A DNA stretch of 64,000 nt from Trichoplax sp. H2 (Eukaryota; Placozoa; Uniplacotomia; Trichoplacea), in NCBI GenBank assembly GCA_003344405.1, contig NOWV01000103.1:186001-250000 (forward strand), in the 5' to 3' direction. The notes below the pieces were generated by a model. The model searched no databases. It worked only from the letters and a program-made list of their open reading frames with translations, and was not told the DNA's origin. This document shows positions 37,237 through 51,272 of the stretch, in pieces. Position 1 is the stretch's first letter. Each line of letters opens with the position of its first letter. Made by a program: the position numbers and the translations under genes.

Positions 37237-39437
37237 TTTAGTTTTTATATAAACGAAAGTTAAAAGACGATATTCTGTTATGATGGAGGACGATATTTGG
37301 TACACAAATCCTAGGATGCAAATGGTGAAGACCAACAATTATTCCTTAAATTAGATACGTGTGCCATAATAACTGTATTAGAGCTATAATTTAAGAAAAC
37401 GCTTGCTAGATGCTTGTAATTTATTTGTATGCGTCATCATGTGAACATTGTATAATATGATACATATTCTTATGGAAGAATTTAAATGCTTAACAAAATC
37501 TATACGTTAATTATCTTATCTAGTTAGGCCATAGAGTACTCGAGTAGTTCTATATGTTGATATTGTTCCCATTTATGCAACATTTTCAATATTCTAATTC
37601 ATATTTGTTAGCAAGGTCTTGGACACAGCTAGCCTTCGCCTTTGTTGAAGGCGTACACGCATAGACAATCACTACAAATGTTCGAATTGTAACAAATTTG
37701 CCTTTCTACAAAGAATTTTATGCAATGTATACATATCGCGTGTTTTTAAACACTGTGCTTTTGCTGCCCTGCGATAGCTATCGAAAGTCAATCATTATAT
37801 ACTATTTGTTGAGGTATAGAAAGCATTTTTAGCTACTATAGGATACTTTTTCACTTGCAAGTATAAACGAATTGTATTTGAATAATTTGAACAAATAATG
37901 ATTGCAATATGGAATCTATAAGTTTTTTTCTTGTTCAACGCATAGGTATTAATCTATTTAGGTTGATACTTACTGTAAACACGTTGTATGAAATTGCAAC
38001 TTGTAGATAAGGTTACAAAAACTGTTGACATTAAAATCGTAATTTAATTAAGAGTAAAATGTTTATATGGACTGTCACTGGAGTTACAGTATTTTACTTA
38101 CTACTATTGTACGTATTGCTCTTATGAATTAATTAAAATAAGTTTCAACATGGGCAAAAATGCCTTTATTCCTTTTTTTTGTTTTAAGCTTTATGGTGTA
38201 TTATCGTAAGATGGTTTATTGGGAGAGTTTAAAAATAGAGTAATTTTATAAAAAGTTAAGCACCTTAATCAAACGGTGCTGTTGTCCACTATTATTGGTA
38301 ACAATAGGAACTTATTTTGCATGCCATTGCTACAAAGTGTACAGGAAAAAATTGAAAAGTATCTGTAGATACTATAAAGTATAGTAACTATTTCAATTGG
38401 AGTATCTCTAATTGGCGCTAGTCTACAGTACTTCTACTTTGTAGACGTCTAAACAAAAGTTCACTATCCTTGCTTTATTATACAGCGCTATATGGTGATC
38501 CTGTATACGTTTACTGAAATCGTTTACCCATTTAAGACTAACTACATTGAACAAATAAGTTTCAAGCAAAAATATGTCGTAACAGCATAGTCTCGACCTG
38601 TATTCAGCCACACTCTGAATTAGTACAATTGTATATATATTTGTTAATATGTATATATATACAATGTGATGGCTGCAGTACAGTACCGCGCATGGCACAA
38701 TACTGTAAACACTTGTACCGACCTTCCGTTAAACCCAAGATTTAAATTTGTTAAGGTTACTTCAAAGTAGGACTACAAAACAGCCCTCTGAGTACAGTCA
38801 GGACTAACAACAACTAATAGTATACGGACCGTACGAGATTCTTACTGTAGCTTTTCCCTACTTCTATGGTTACGGCACAGTACCGACTGAAACCGTTAAT
38901 AAATTCAATTCAATTGTTACGCTAAAGTGCCTTAGATTATATTTATTATTAGTCGTGGATACTAATTACGTTATCCGAAAGTCAATTCATTGCCAGCATT
39001 AATACTGAAACTTTGTTCCTATACTTTTAAAATTGCTTCGCTTTTGACCTGTGTTAGTCTTTGATATGGCTTATAGAATTACTCTTCAGTTTCTTAGCCA
39101 TTCATCATAATAGTCATATTGTAGTTTACTCGATGATAATTAACTGTACTGTATTTCATGATACGATTCGAGGCTGCATCAATTAAAATTAGACTAGAAT
39201 CAATATTATAATCCTTGCAAACTTTACCTTATTAATAGTAAGCAATTGTTAATATTTTCCATCAAATCGCCTGATCAATTTTAGCAAATGGTATCAAGGA
39301 CTAATCCATTTATACACTACATACAAAGAGTTACTTACCCTCCAATGTAATGTCCTATTTCAAGGGCATGATTGAATATTGAAACTTTGCTATTTAATCT
39401 TGAACATTGGCATACACGCGTACATTTTTCGATCAAT
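37237..39437. other. Spacer between CSNK1G and CNTLN
   Basis: The first part should be the kinase 3' untranslated region and the last part the CNTLN promoter. Words such as CAGTACAGTACC and ACTGTAC occur at about 38665-38710, 38790-38890 and 39145. The minus-strand open frame 38423-38698 has no family features. No other gene is visible. Confidence 0.55.
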
Positions 39438-42400
39438 ATGGCCGATATATCTGGTAAGTGATGATTGGATGGATGTTACTCAAGATAGGCTACAAATAGT
39501 TTTAAAATCGCGTGCAGAACTTAGAATGAATAGGCAAAATTTTTAAATTACAATCATCAATTTTAGTTGAGTATTATAGTGTAAATTCGCATGAAACATC
39601 GATTTTTTAGGATAGTCTAATTGATATGCCCTGCTAATGGTGAGTTACAGCTAGCTACAGTATTCCACTCGTCTCTATTTACGATATGGACTGCTCCAAA
39701 ATGATTACCTAGAGGCATGATCTTTTTAATTTACTTGATTCGTCGTCGCAGCCGTAACACAATTGTTGCAAGTATGATATACTCTCTATGTACGTATTTT
39801 ATTAAGATATAAACATTTTAGAAACCCACAAAAGTATATGATTATTATAGTCCAAAATAAATGGACGCCAAGATATGAGATGACATGCTAATATTCCTAT
39901 TAATTTAAATTGAGCAATTACAATTCACTTTTCAACTGTACAAAATGCATCCGACGTATTAGTCCAGTATAGCTACCCTACAATAACGTTTCATTACGTA
40001 CAATTTTTATTCTATTCTACTTGCTGATTTATTAAGATCTATTTAATGCACAAACATCCATTGCCGTATGTTTTTCACAAAACAACTATACTATAAAGAC
40101 ATAAGTGTATCCTTGTGACCTATGAAGAAGATTCGTGTGCAATTTTTAAATCGAATTCATAATTATGCGTGATTATATCAGGAAATGGATCAATTGATCA
40201 TGTACCAGCTACTATAGCAAACTTACAAGATGAACTTAATCGCTGCAAGGTCAGAGCTCTAATATATCTACATGTCTAATTTAAAGAACTCGTGATGATC
40301 GATATTTACTTGCCATTGAACGGCTATTTTTAAGCTTTAATCGTATAAATAGATGCGTAACGTAATCGTAGTATAGTAATGACTTATTTCATGAACGATA
40401 GTTAATTAACCTAAGCAAATATTGAGACGTCCTATAATAAAAAACTATCTGAATTTCTATCTTGGTAAATTAAATTATAAAGCTTCAAATTTTCTATGTA
40501 GGCCGATAAAGAATTTGTCTGGTCTTTATGGAGACGGTTGCAAAGTACTCGACCTGATTTAACAGCAGCTATTACCATGGTTGTTGAAAGGTTAGCACTA
40601 GTACACTACTACTGTACGCATATACTAGTACATCTCAACTATTTTACTTTGACATACCATGGCCATTTGCAGAGAAAAAAATAAAGCTGAAGATAAAGAT
40701 AAGAAAATACTTGAAGTTATGAGAAGCAAAGATGCCTATATATTGCAACTACAAGAAGTAAATAGATATGCGAAAATTTTATTTTATGTCTTTAAAATAC
40801 TTTATCAATAGCCAGTGAATAAACTAACTTTTAAAATTGAATCTTAATAGACGATTAATCAGACAGAAAAAACATTACAAGATAAAAAGAAAAGGTAGTG
40901 TATATTAATTGGCCAGTGATAGCAATTATCGTAGCTAATTATCGAGCCGACAACATACTCCTATATGTGTTGCTATTTATGCTATTCTTTTAAAATAGTA
41001 AATCAATGTACTCTATCATCTTCATCAGACAATAAAATTAATGTAAGCAATTCACTTACAATGCCTATGAGTATATGCAAATATATGTAGAATTACATTT
41101 CATAATACCATATTAAAAGCGATACTTAAATGCACGCCCAATGTGCTGTTACTACAACAAATAGGCATCATTTGGCAAAAATATCATACACAGTATATGG
41201 TTTTTAATCCATTAAATACGATATCGCTTATATTTCAGTCTAGACGATAAGGAAGCTCAATTAAGCCAAATACAACAATATATAGAGGATGAAAAAGCAT
41301 TACACTTGAAAGAGAAAAATGAACTCTTCGCTGAAAAACAAGTTTTGAATGATTTGGTAATTTGATTTTCTCCATTCGATTTAAGTTCCCCAAACAAAAT
41401 TAAAATTAGCTATAAATTTGTTTAAGTAGAATTGATTCTGATGGTAAAAATAAATAAAATTATTGAAAAATTTACTTATATCAACATAAACCAAGATATG
41501 GACTATGTAATGAACGCTGTAACGTAGTGTAATGTGTGTAATGTCAGATATCTTACTTATGGATTTATTTAATGATGACAGATTCAAACAAAGGAGACTC
41601 AGAGTAAGCTAAAAGATGAATTAAATGATAAACATCTTAAAGAACAACAAGGAATAAATGAAGGTAATCATCAATTCTGACCGAGGAGTAACTAGCACAA
41701 TCTAAAATAATCGTCAAATCGTATTTTAAAACACTTAAATTTGTTTTTCATTTTATCTAATGATTTTGCTGTATAACAAGCTTATTCTACGAAGTAGGAG
41801 TAAACTTCTGTGATCTTTCTTGTCAGCTTTAGAAAGTAAAGTTAATAATTTAGAAGAAGCTGTGAGTAAAAGTGAGAGAAAAATGCAAGACTTGAAAGTC
41901 CATGAAAAGGTTTAATAGCAAAACTGGAGTATATTTGCTAAGATATCGTCAATGACTATTCTACAAATTATACATTTCTAATCCTTGTTGAAATACATAG
42001 CAACTGTTAGCAAAACAACAAAAGTATCTGGATCGGTGTAATACTTTAACTGCAGAGGTTCGTTATAAGTTGAAATAGTTTACTTTCTTATCATCCTTAA
42101 ATAATATTAATGGAATGTTGCTTACATTATTGCAAAATTAGAAGGAAGAAATTACCGCAGCATTTGCCCAAAAGCAGAATATTTTGGAACAGCAGCATAC
42201 TCAATCAGTTCAACAATATATTCAGGAAGCTGAGGAGAAGGATAAGCACATAAAAGCACTGCAGTAAGTTATTATAACGTTGCAAAGATTTTGAAATATT
42301 TATATAAAATTAGCCCTACGTATTCGACTAAATGCGATAGATAGAATAATGATAGTGATATAGCTATAAACTGGGATTTTAAAGAATAGCCAGAGTGGTA

Positions 42401-45400
42401 TTCTAAAAGTTTTAGCATTAATTTGAATTGATTCTATATTAATAACCCTAATGTATCAATCAATTTTTAATCAAATAAGAATTTCTCTGCATTAGCTTTA
42501 GCATTTATCCAATCTAGGTATCGAATAATCTTTACCGCTGTACACAGTATTGCGGACACGATACTTTTTGTTCATGGTGTAACTTTTCTTAACAACAGGA
42601 AAGAATTAAAATCTTGTTCGAAGGAAGTTCAGAAACAATCCGATGATATTCAAAACATTAAAATCAAGTTCGAAACTGGTATGAAATGAATATGATAATA
42701 CTCTATTTTTACGTTGGCAGTAGTAAAAATTGAGATCTATTCGATCTTTTTATTATAAATCGAGTATTAGTTGACTTTGTCTAATTCATGTCAACAAGTC
42801 TGTTCATTTTACTCCGAGCCTGAGTAACTATTAGACCATGCATTTTTTAATTGGGTAAAATTCGATAAATTAAGTGTTATTATATTGCAGTATTAGTACG
42901 ATATAACAAAAGCATCACGGTTAGCCAACAGGCAATAATGTAGTATTTCTATCATTCAAGCAAATGCTTGTACCATTGAAAGTTATATTAATTGACAGCT
43001 TATTAAGTGTTAACATTACTCTATGGATAATTAATATTAAATATTATTTTTCGGCTTAATGGATTTTATCCTGGCTATCTAGTGCTACTAAAACTAGCGA
43101 TAAATTAAATCTGTACTGTCAATAACCGGTTAATATATAAATATACCACAATTTTTGAATACATAACAAATGCGCAAAAAAGATTCTCGTATATTGCCCA
43201 GAACTTGAGTGATCAGATATTTTTTAATAATTGAACATTAATAAATTACTAGTAATATAACAAAACTATTAAGTATGTATGGAAAGAATTTAAAATTTAA
43301 TTAATTTTAAAATGAATTGCATGTATTACAACCATGTAAATAGAAAAGAAAAACATCGAAAACCAATATGAAAGGAAATTGGAATCCCTTCAAGCGGTTT
43401 GTGTTGTGTATTACTATCTAGAGTTAAGACTGATAGCCGTATTGAAGATTCGCACTGCTCTCAATTAGCATGGGAGACAAGAAATTGAACGCGTAGTTAA
43501 AGTTATTATAACACTAAGTACTAACTACAGTACTTATACTCTCTCTATATTATATTGAAAAATGGCGGCATATATAAATGCACCGTTTACATTTATAACG
43601 CATCGTAAATGATAAGTTTGTTTAACAGCATATTCATTAGTGTACGCAATACAATCCACAATTAATATTAAAATTAACAAGTGAAGAATAACACATTTGT
43701 AGAATACCATAAATCCTACTATCATTATCCTTCCTAGAAAACAATATTAATCTGTACTAGAATCGATATTTTGCAGGAGATGAATGATGTTATGGCACAA
43801 TTTGAACAATTGCGAAATCGAGAACAGCAAAATCAATTGGAAAGAAAGAATCAGGTAATTAATTCTATTTTAATCTAATGTAATTATAGATGCTATTGAT
43901 TATTTCTAGATATAAATTATCAATGTTTTGGCAATTCCTAAATACAACTGAATCCGTTGTTCATAAGAAATTAACCAGAATCAATTATTGATTTCGAAAG
44001 AATACACACTACGTTTATGTTAAAATTAATGTTATAGCTCATACGATTTTATTGTTACAGAAACACCTTGAAAGTGATGTTATCGAACTAGAAGAAGAAG
44101 TCGAACAGCTAAGCAATAGTTTGCAAATGAAAGACAGGTTAGATAGTTCTCTTTAATAAAATGCTATCAGTTTCACCAATAGATCATTTATCGTAATCCG
44201 TTGTTAAGATCACAATATAGGCTATTATACAATACTTCCAAATATCGTATAGCATTAATTTTAGAGTACATTAAAGTAGAAGTGGTGCAAAATTGTAATA
44301 AATAAATAAACTAATTCAGCTAATCGTAGACTTTTGCGATGGAATGAATAAGCCAGAAATTAATATCATCATAAAAAAATTGCTGTCGTTTCAATAAAAA
44401 TCAAAAAATTATTTAGATTAATAGAATCACTTGAACGGGCATTAGCAAAACGTCCCATGGTGAATGATGATGAAAATTCTACCAATGCAACAAAATTAAA
44501 TGTAATTATTTCGATCTCAATACTATATATGTACCATATACTGCATATTCCTCATTCGATATCTTATTAATCTAGAAGTATTATGGTTACCGTTCTCTGA
44601 AATACATTAACTCTCAATCACTATATATCTCTTATTCCAAAAGGCTATACTATATATTCTCATATTTCACTTCATTTTTGTTACGTGATGATGTTAATTT
44701 TTAGACTACAACAAGTAATGAACTTCCGTTATCACCGTCAGAATATGCGACAGATTATTCTGATAGCAGCAGAGACACATTAATCTATGCTTTAACTAAA
44801 AAGGTAAAAATAGTCTAGTATTAATGTTGTGAGTCAAGGAAATCTCTCTAGATAAATCGACGTCCATACTTTTACTTCATTACGCTATAATAAATTGACA
44901 AAATTGGATCATCTCCTAGACTGCCGAAGTTCATGAGTTGAAAAGAGCGCATAAAAATCGATTAAATCGTTTAAAATCATTGCAAGAGGCTCATAAGTTA
45001 GCACTGCAACAACTCCAAACATATGATGAATATCAAAGGTATCTCAAAGACATGGCAGTAACAGAATCTTGATTACTATTTTATTAATCATAGCCATATT
45101 TTCTCTTGAATCGATGCTTAGTCTTATTCTCCACTTAAAAAGGATACTAACATTTATTTCTATACTAGGGAAAGAACTACTCCTCCACCACGTGTTGATG
45201 GCCGATTACTACGACAGGAAGATAGTGATGCAGTCTGGAACGAACTTGCTCACTATAGAGTAGAAAATCAAATTTTGCGACAACAAAAGTAAATAGTAGC
45301 CAAGTTCCTGCTATATATCAGTTGTTCTATTCATAAAACTAGCAATTTCTTGCGGATAATTCATTTCTGACATTGAAAGCATTTAAACGCCTATTAATAA

Positions 45401-48400
45401 TGCCTGATTTGTAAAATAGTATCGAAGATCAGGAAGAAATCGACTGCCTCCGAGTTCGTGTGGCTCATGATGCAGCAGCTATCCAAGAATTAGAAAAAGT
45501 AGTTCAGCAGAAAGAATCCTGTAGGAATAGCTTATTATGTCTATCATCGTTTTCTTCTTTACTATTGCATCAGTTTCAGGATTAGGTACGATAAGTCTTG
45601 CATTTTTGCCAAATTTGACAGATCAAAAATTAGCTAAAAGTCTAGAATTACGCCATAATAATCTAAGTGATGAACTAGCAGGATGTAAATTTGAGGTAAA
45701 TATACAAATATAATTGTATCTTGTAAATAGAATATTTGATATGGAGGCATCTAAAATGAGAACGATTTTAATGTAGTTAAAATATTAACCCTAGTCTTGT
45801 ATTTGCATTTTATCCTGCCTATCAAAGGCTAAGACGCTAGAGCAAGCCAAACAAACTCTAGAAATAGATAAAATGAAGATAATCGAGGAGAGATCGTAAG
45901 CTTGCCTATAACATGACTACTTATAGGCATGATTTAGACCTATACAAATAGCTTTCTGATCACTTAAATATTCAATTCAACTTTTGAAATTTTTTGATTT
46001 GAATTTAAACTAGCGCTCTACAAGAAGAAGTAAACATTCTAAAACGAAGTGTTGAAAGCATGTATAAGCAACAACAAGTCATGAAAAATGTTATTGCAAG
46101 GGAACGAGAACTACAATCACCACTTACTGTTGAGTCAAAAATTCAGCAAGAAATGAATAGTAGCAAGGCAGCAGTAGAGGAGAAATTGGAGAACACCAGC
46201 AAGCGACAAATAGAGGACGAACAATTCAGTCGAGATGATTCGTCAAAAGTAAACACTTCAGTTCAAACGGAAACCTCCATTAATAAAGAAAATCACAAGG
46301 TGGCATGGACAAATACATCATCCATTGATATCCTAGTAATCTTAGCTATGGCTGAAACTTGCAACTTTATTTTGCTTATTCACTATAAACTTCTTTTGCC
46401 TTTCACAGACTACTGTCATTGAGAACTTGGAGAAACAATTGCTAGTCTTGGAGCAAAGGCTAGATCAGCAACAAAAAGATCAAGCTAATCTAAATGATCA
46501 TGTTAGCATCGGAGTTAGTACTGCAGTCACAACGATGAACAAAGAGGTTCAAACAGAAGATTTACTAGAAACGGATGAAAATAGCGAATTTAGCGACGAT
46601 GAAGATAAATTTAAATCCGATGTTCAGGATCTAAAGGACAAGGTTAACATCCGTCAGTCTTCTCCTATCGGCAAGACCCCATCAAAGCCATCTTATCCAT
46701 CTACACAACCTAAAAAAAGAATGTTATATGGAAATCAACGATTGGGTGCTAAGAACCGTAGCTTAAAAGCTCAAGTACAAAGCTTACGACGACAGGTAGA
46801 TCTAAGTAAAACTTTCTCTATAACTATGATAACGGTATTTAAGAGTTGAAAGTATCAGCTGAATTTTCGTCAAGTAAATTTCTCACCTACCATCTATAGC
46901 CTTTACCTGCGGCTGTTTTTATTGTGCGCAACTTAGATCATATAAATTAGGTTATAACATTTCGTAGTAGTCATGAACGCTGTTTGTCTATTAATTAAAT
47001 CGACACTGTTTTGATCGTAAATAATCCAAAGATCTACTTATAATAACTACTACAGAGATTATCGAGACTTTATTCGTTAATTGCTGCGTAAAATAGTTGG
47101 TCAGTAGATACTAAGAATAAGCACTTTTTTCTATCCGATCGTTTCTTTATAGATTCGAGTTGTTCACGAGGCGAAAAGAAGTATAGAAAAGTTATTTGCG
47201 GATGCGAAAGTCAAAAATCATCAGTTGGAATCTGAATTTAATTTGGCTCAACAACGCCTTAAATTAAATAAGCAATCGTTACAGGTTAGTCGTTAGTTCG
47301 ACTAAAAATTTCATATACCGAGTTATATATTAGGAGGATTGAAGTCAAATTTTTTAGCCACTATTATTTAGTATTTATGGTATATGATCATCCTCAATAT
47401 TCGTTCCTGATAGTTTATAATTTTACAATTTTATTTGCCTGGGATTATAAATTATCTATAAGCCAGGGCGTTGCTATGTATTGATATTTGGCTATCGATA
47501 AAATTAATCTCAATGATAGAATACATATCGAGATTATATAAGTTAACGGTCACAATTTCTTTCTCCTAACTGGGCAGAAATTGTCGAAGGAATTAGAAGA
47601 GTGTCAGAGCGAAAATTTTAAACTGCAAAAAGAGTCTATTGCTGAAATTCCTCCTCCTAAACGAACTGAAAATGACTGGCGCCAATTAGAGTTAAAAGTC
47701 AAAGTAAAGCGATTTTTTCTAGAATTACTGATAAAAATACTGCCTATTTCACTTTAAAATCATTTTTAATTTATCAACATATTTTATTTTGTCAAGACCT
47801 ATTTGAATGATTGTGCACGACTCAATAATCAAGTTAAATCCTTGAAAAATGATTTAACTACAAAAGATGAAAGTTTAAAATCTAATCAAGATAGGTAAAC
47901 TCATAAAATTGATTTTGATAATTCACAAAACGAAGAATAAGTAAATTAGTATCTTGAGATAGGACTTTGCGAACAAAATAAATGAAGAATGTTTAATATC
48001 TTATCTTAATATGGACTATCGTTGCAACAGATTAAACAGACTTGAGAGAAGTGTAGTTCAGAAGAAGGTTTTAATCGATGAGTTGAAATCGAAAGTAAAA
48101 TCCTTCCAAGAAGAATTAGCGGGTGCTGATGATAGCAGGAAGGAGATTGAGCAGCACTCTAAAGCAGTATTAGAAACTAGTAACTTCCGCAAAAAACAGG
48201 TATGAAAACATTGAAGGTTACTGAGCAATAGGATAACAGCATATTTTTGCTTGTAGAGCAATACTTGCATGGAGATTACTAAATAATAAGGATAGCAGAA
48301 TGTTCTTTCAAAAGAATATTAAACCTTTATTTCTATGATGGATTTAATATGTAGTGTAGAACTAGATTACTCAAACATAGCTTGATAGTACTACTGCTTC

Positions 48401-51052
48401 GAAATTGTCAGCAGAAATGATGGACGTAATAAGTAAATCAAATAAAAGTATCCATACTTTTATGCATTCCTAAATTTGAAAAATTCACCAATATATGATT
48501 AATTATTCATTGATTTGATACATCTACTTTTTATGGCGTTAACTTATATTTAGCACTGATTTTAAATTTTTTATTAGATTAGTTTTTAGATAATGTTTCG
48601 TCTATAATAAGGCCATGATTCTGAGCATTTGTAACACATAAATTATAATCTTGTTCATATTATCTTATTAATATTGTTGCAAAGATATAACAACTCCACC
48701 ATCATTTTTATAGCTTAGCTATTACGTAAAGATTTCCTCCTTTGAAATATAGACTTTCAGTTTACTTGGCTGTTTATTAATCGTTTGATATAGGCAATAC
48801 ATAATTCAACATTCTTATTACATTTTAGGGCTCATATACTTAGTAGATTATTTTAAAATTTTTATACTAGAATCGATAGTAAATGCTTACGTACTTCTTT
48901 GATAGGTTCTTAGCTTGAAACAAAAATTAGCCTTCGAAAGTCAAGCAAGACAAGATTTGCAGCAAAAATATGCCAAATGTCAGTTAGAACTCGATCGAAA
49001 GGTATTAAGTTTACTATAGTATACATGATAATACTGTGTAAAGTAGTTCATGCCTGCTTTTCATTCTTATTATTTCGTGCTATTGCATAATTATATAGCT
49101 AATGATGAGTTGCGGTATTAACCGGTTAAGCTAAATAAAAATAGATATGAAATAATATAATTAATACTTGACTTACTAAAGAATTTCAAGTTAAGAATTA
49201 GCAATCTTTGTTAGCGTAAATGGATTGTATGCTATTGAAGATACTGAATTACTTTACAAGCTGTAATTGCAATTTAAGTTGAAGGCGTCTACCTTGACTA
49301 AATTAAAAATATATATAATTTATTCAATGCGGTAGCTACTAAATAATATCAAGTTGAAAGTGATAAAAATTTTTTGCGGCCCCAATGGGTTAGATAGTCT
49401 TTGGTATTACGAGCTGCTCTAGTACATAGTTGGTTATGCAGATAGCCAATTCGTGAATTATAAGGTTGTCTACTGTACCCGAAATAAAAATATGAAATAG
49501 GGTATTCAATACTTGATTCAATAAGTAATTTCAAGCTAAGAATAACAAATTCTAGTTGGATCAAAATGAAACGTATAATATTGCAGATTACGAACTGTAT
49601 TTTTCTCGTATACTTTGCTCTAGAACATGCAGTTAAATCAAGTGCAAGCAAAATATTCACGAGCTACTGCTGTAGCAAATGCGGTGGAAGCTGCAGCAAC
49701 CGAACAGATGCAAGGTTTAGCCAATGATAGTCAAAATGCTCTATCCGCAGCAAGAGAAAAGCTTAAACAGGCCTATCAAGTTATCGATGAATTTAATGCT
49801 TTTGCCAAGGTATCAATTAAAGAATTAATTTATTAATAAATAGTAAGTTATAATTGAAATAAATATTAACTTGGATTCCTAATTAAATCGCATAGGCACT
49901 GATTGAAGAAATGTTAAAGCAGCTCGGTAGCTATCGCAACGTTCTTGCAACGTCTCCGGTAAATAATCTAGACCAGGAAGATCTATCATCGGATACTATT
50001 AAAAAGGCAAAATTGATGGCATGTTCTATTTTAAATTTGTCTGATAACGACTTGGACGAAATTATGCAATCGGCAACAGCATTGCAAGAATGTTCTAAGG
50101 TAAATCCATAAGAAAATATTTGAGTTTCCTGTAGGTATACCGAAATTTTTCATGAACCAGAACATTCATTAATGGCTAACTGATAAATTTGTAAAAGTGT
50201 AGGTCTAAATTAAAAGGTTGCAATCAACACTAGTAAAAATGAAGCTATATTGGTATTTCATTATCTCTTAAAGATAGTAGTTACTAGTAAGAGTTTTAAG
50301 AGCACCAAATTCTGTACTTAATTACGAGTCTATATCTAGCTGCAGAAGTGCATCGGTTACGACATCCTTATTTCAATTTATGTAAAAGTAGATGAAGAAT
50401 TTGCTCATATATACAGTATCCGAGTATAAATGATTGTACTTGGGTTAAATATTGGAACTCCTGAATTTGATGAAACCTCTTGAGAATTGTAATAAGTTTA
50501 TCATGTTACTTTATTGCATATATAATTTTTAGTCACTCTTCATGCTACATCTTTATAGATTCTTACTTTATTAATTTTACATACATTGTTACACAAATGA
50601 TGACACTATTATAGATAGAAGAGCAGAAAAAAGAAGACGAAATATGGTTGAAGCGTTTACACACTACATTAAACTCCAAGGTAAAGAGAGCATTGATTGT
50701 GAATAAAGAGTGTAGATACTATCGCCAGATAACTTTCAAGCTCATAATTTTAACTACTTTAAACTATAATTTGTGCTATACTGTACTTTAATTGTTATAT
50801 AATAATGTTAAAGATCATGAAAGATTAATAGTTAATGAAGAATTCGATATCTTTCAATTTTACAGCCACCATTTGCAGCTTCTTTACTGGGATTAATATT
50901 AGACATTTTACAATCTATACTTGAAGTAAGTAATGGAAAAGACTGCACAAGCTGAATTCAATAGTGTAAGTAACTAACACAAATAATCACATTTATAACT
51001 ACCGCTGTTAACTAAATACAAAGAGATCAAAGACAGCTCGAAGGTAAAGTAA
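39438..51052 (+). CDS. CNTLN: Centlein (CNTLN), centriolar coiled-coil protein
   Basis: Centlein is a coiled-coil centrosomal protein that links C-Nap1 and Cep68 in centriole cohesion (family knowledge, human). I read 33 exons totalling 3,555 bases, giving 1,184 residues (human about 1,405). The first is tiny, 39438-39453 (MADIS), then 40182-40249, 40502-40590, 40673-40757, and the last four are 49896-50099, 50615-50680, 50866-50925, 51026-51052. Phases agree at every junction. Signature blocks are CKADKEFVWSLWRRLQ followed by PDLTAAITMVVEREK (human CQADKEFVWSLWKRLQ), RLLRQEDSDAVWNEL in the middle (human QLRQEDSDAVWNELAYF), a heptad-rich centre, and the C-terminal AREKLKQAYQVIDEFNAFAK, MACSILNLSDNDLDEIM and PFAASLLGLILDILQ blocks. 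The largest exons are 46014-46299 and 46409-46795, Ser/Glu-rich with two VQTE motifs. CEP290 and other coiled-coil proteins were considered, but these anchors are specific for centlein. Confidence 0.92.
49130..49562. repeat. Pair of diverged direct repeats in a CNTLN intron
   Basis: About 70 bases near 49135-49205 (ATGAAATAATAT, AATACTTGACTTACTAAAG, TTTCAAGTTAAGAATTAGCA) recur in diverged form near 49485-49560. They flank about 280 bases of unrelated sequence. They could be the ends of an old insertion, but no terminal inverted repeat or coding remnant is visible. Confidence 0.4.
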
Positions 51053-51272
51053 GATTTTTTGAACTTTTAGTTAGCTTGATCCGAGATGAAATCGCATACG
51101 TCAGCATGGCTGAACTGGTCGAACGAAATATTTGTATATTTTTATAACGCGAAAATGCTAATGAAAGTGTACAGTACACTTTTCTACCATCAAATGCTCA
51201 AATTTTTCATATAATTTATTGTTAATATCGAAAGCGTTTATTACTGTCATTATTACGTTATTTTAGAGTAGT

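Noticed and set aside
39438-51052. CEP290 or another generic centrosomal coiled-coil protein.
   Set aside because: The non-coiled anchor blocks ADKEFVWSLW, QEDSDAVWNEL and the C-terminal SILNLS block fit centlein specifically.
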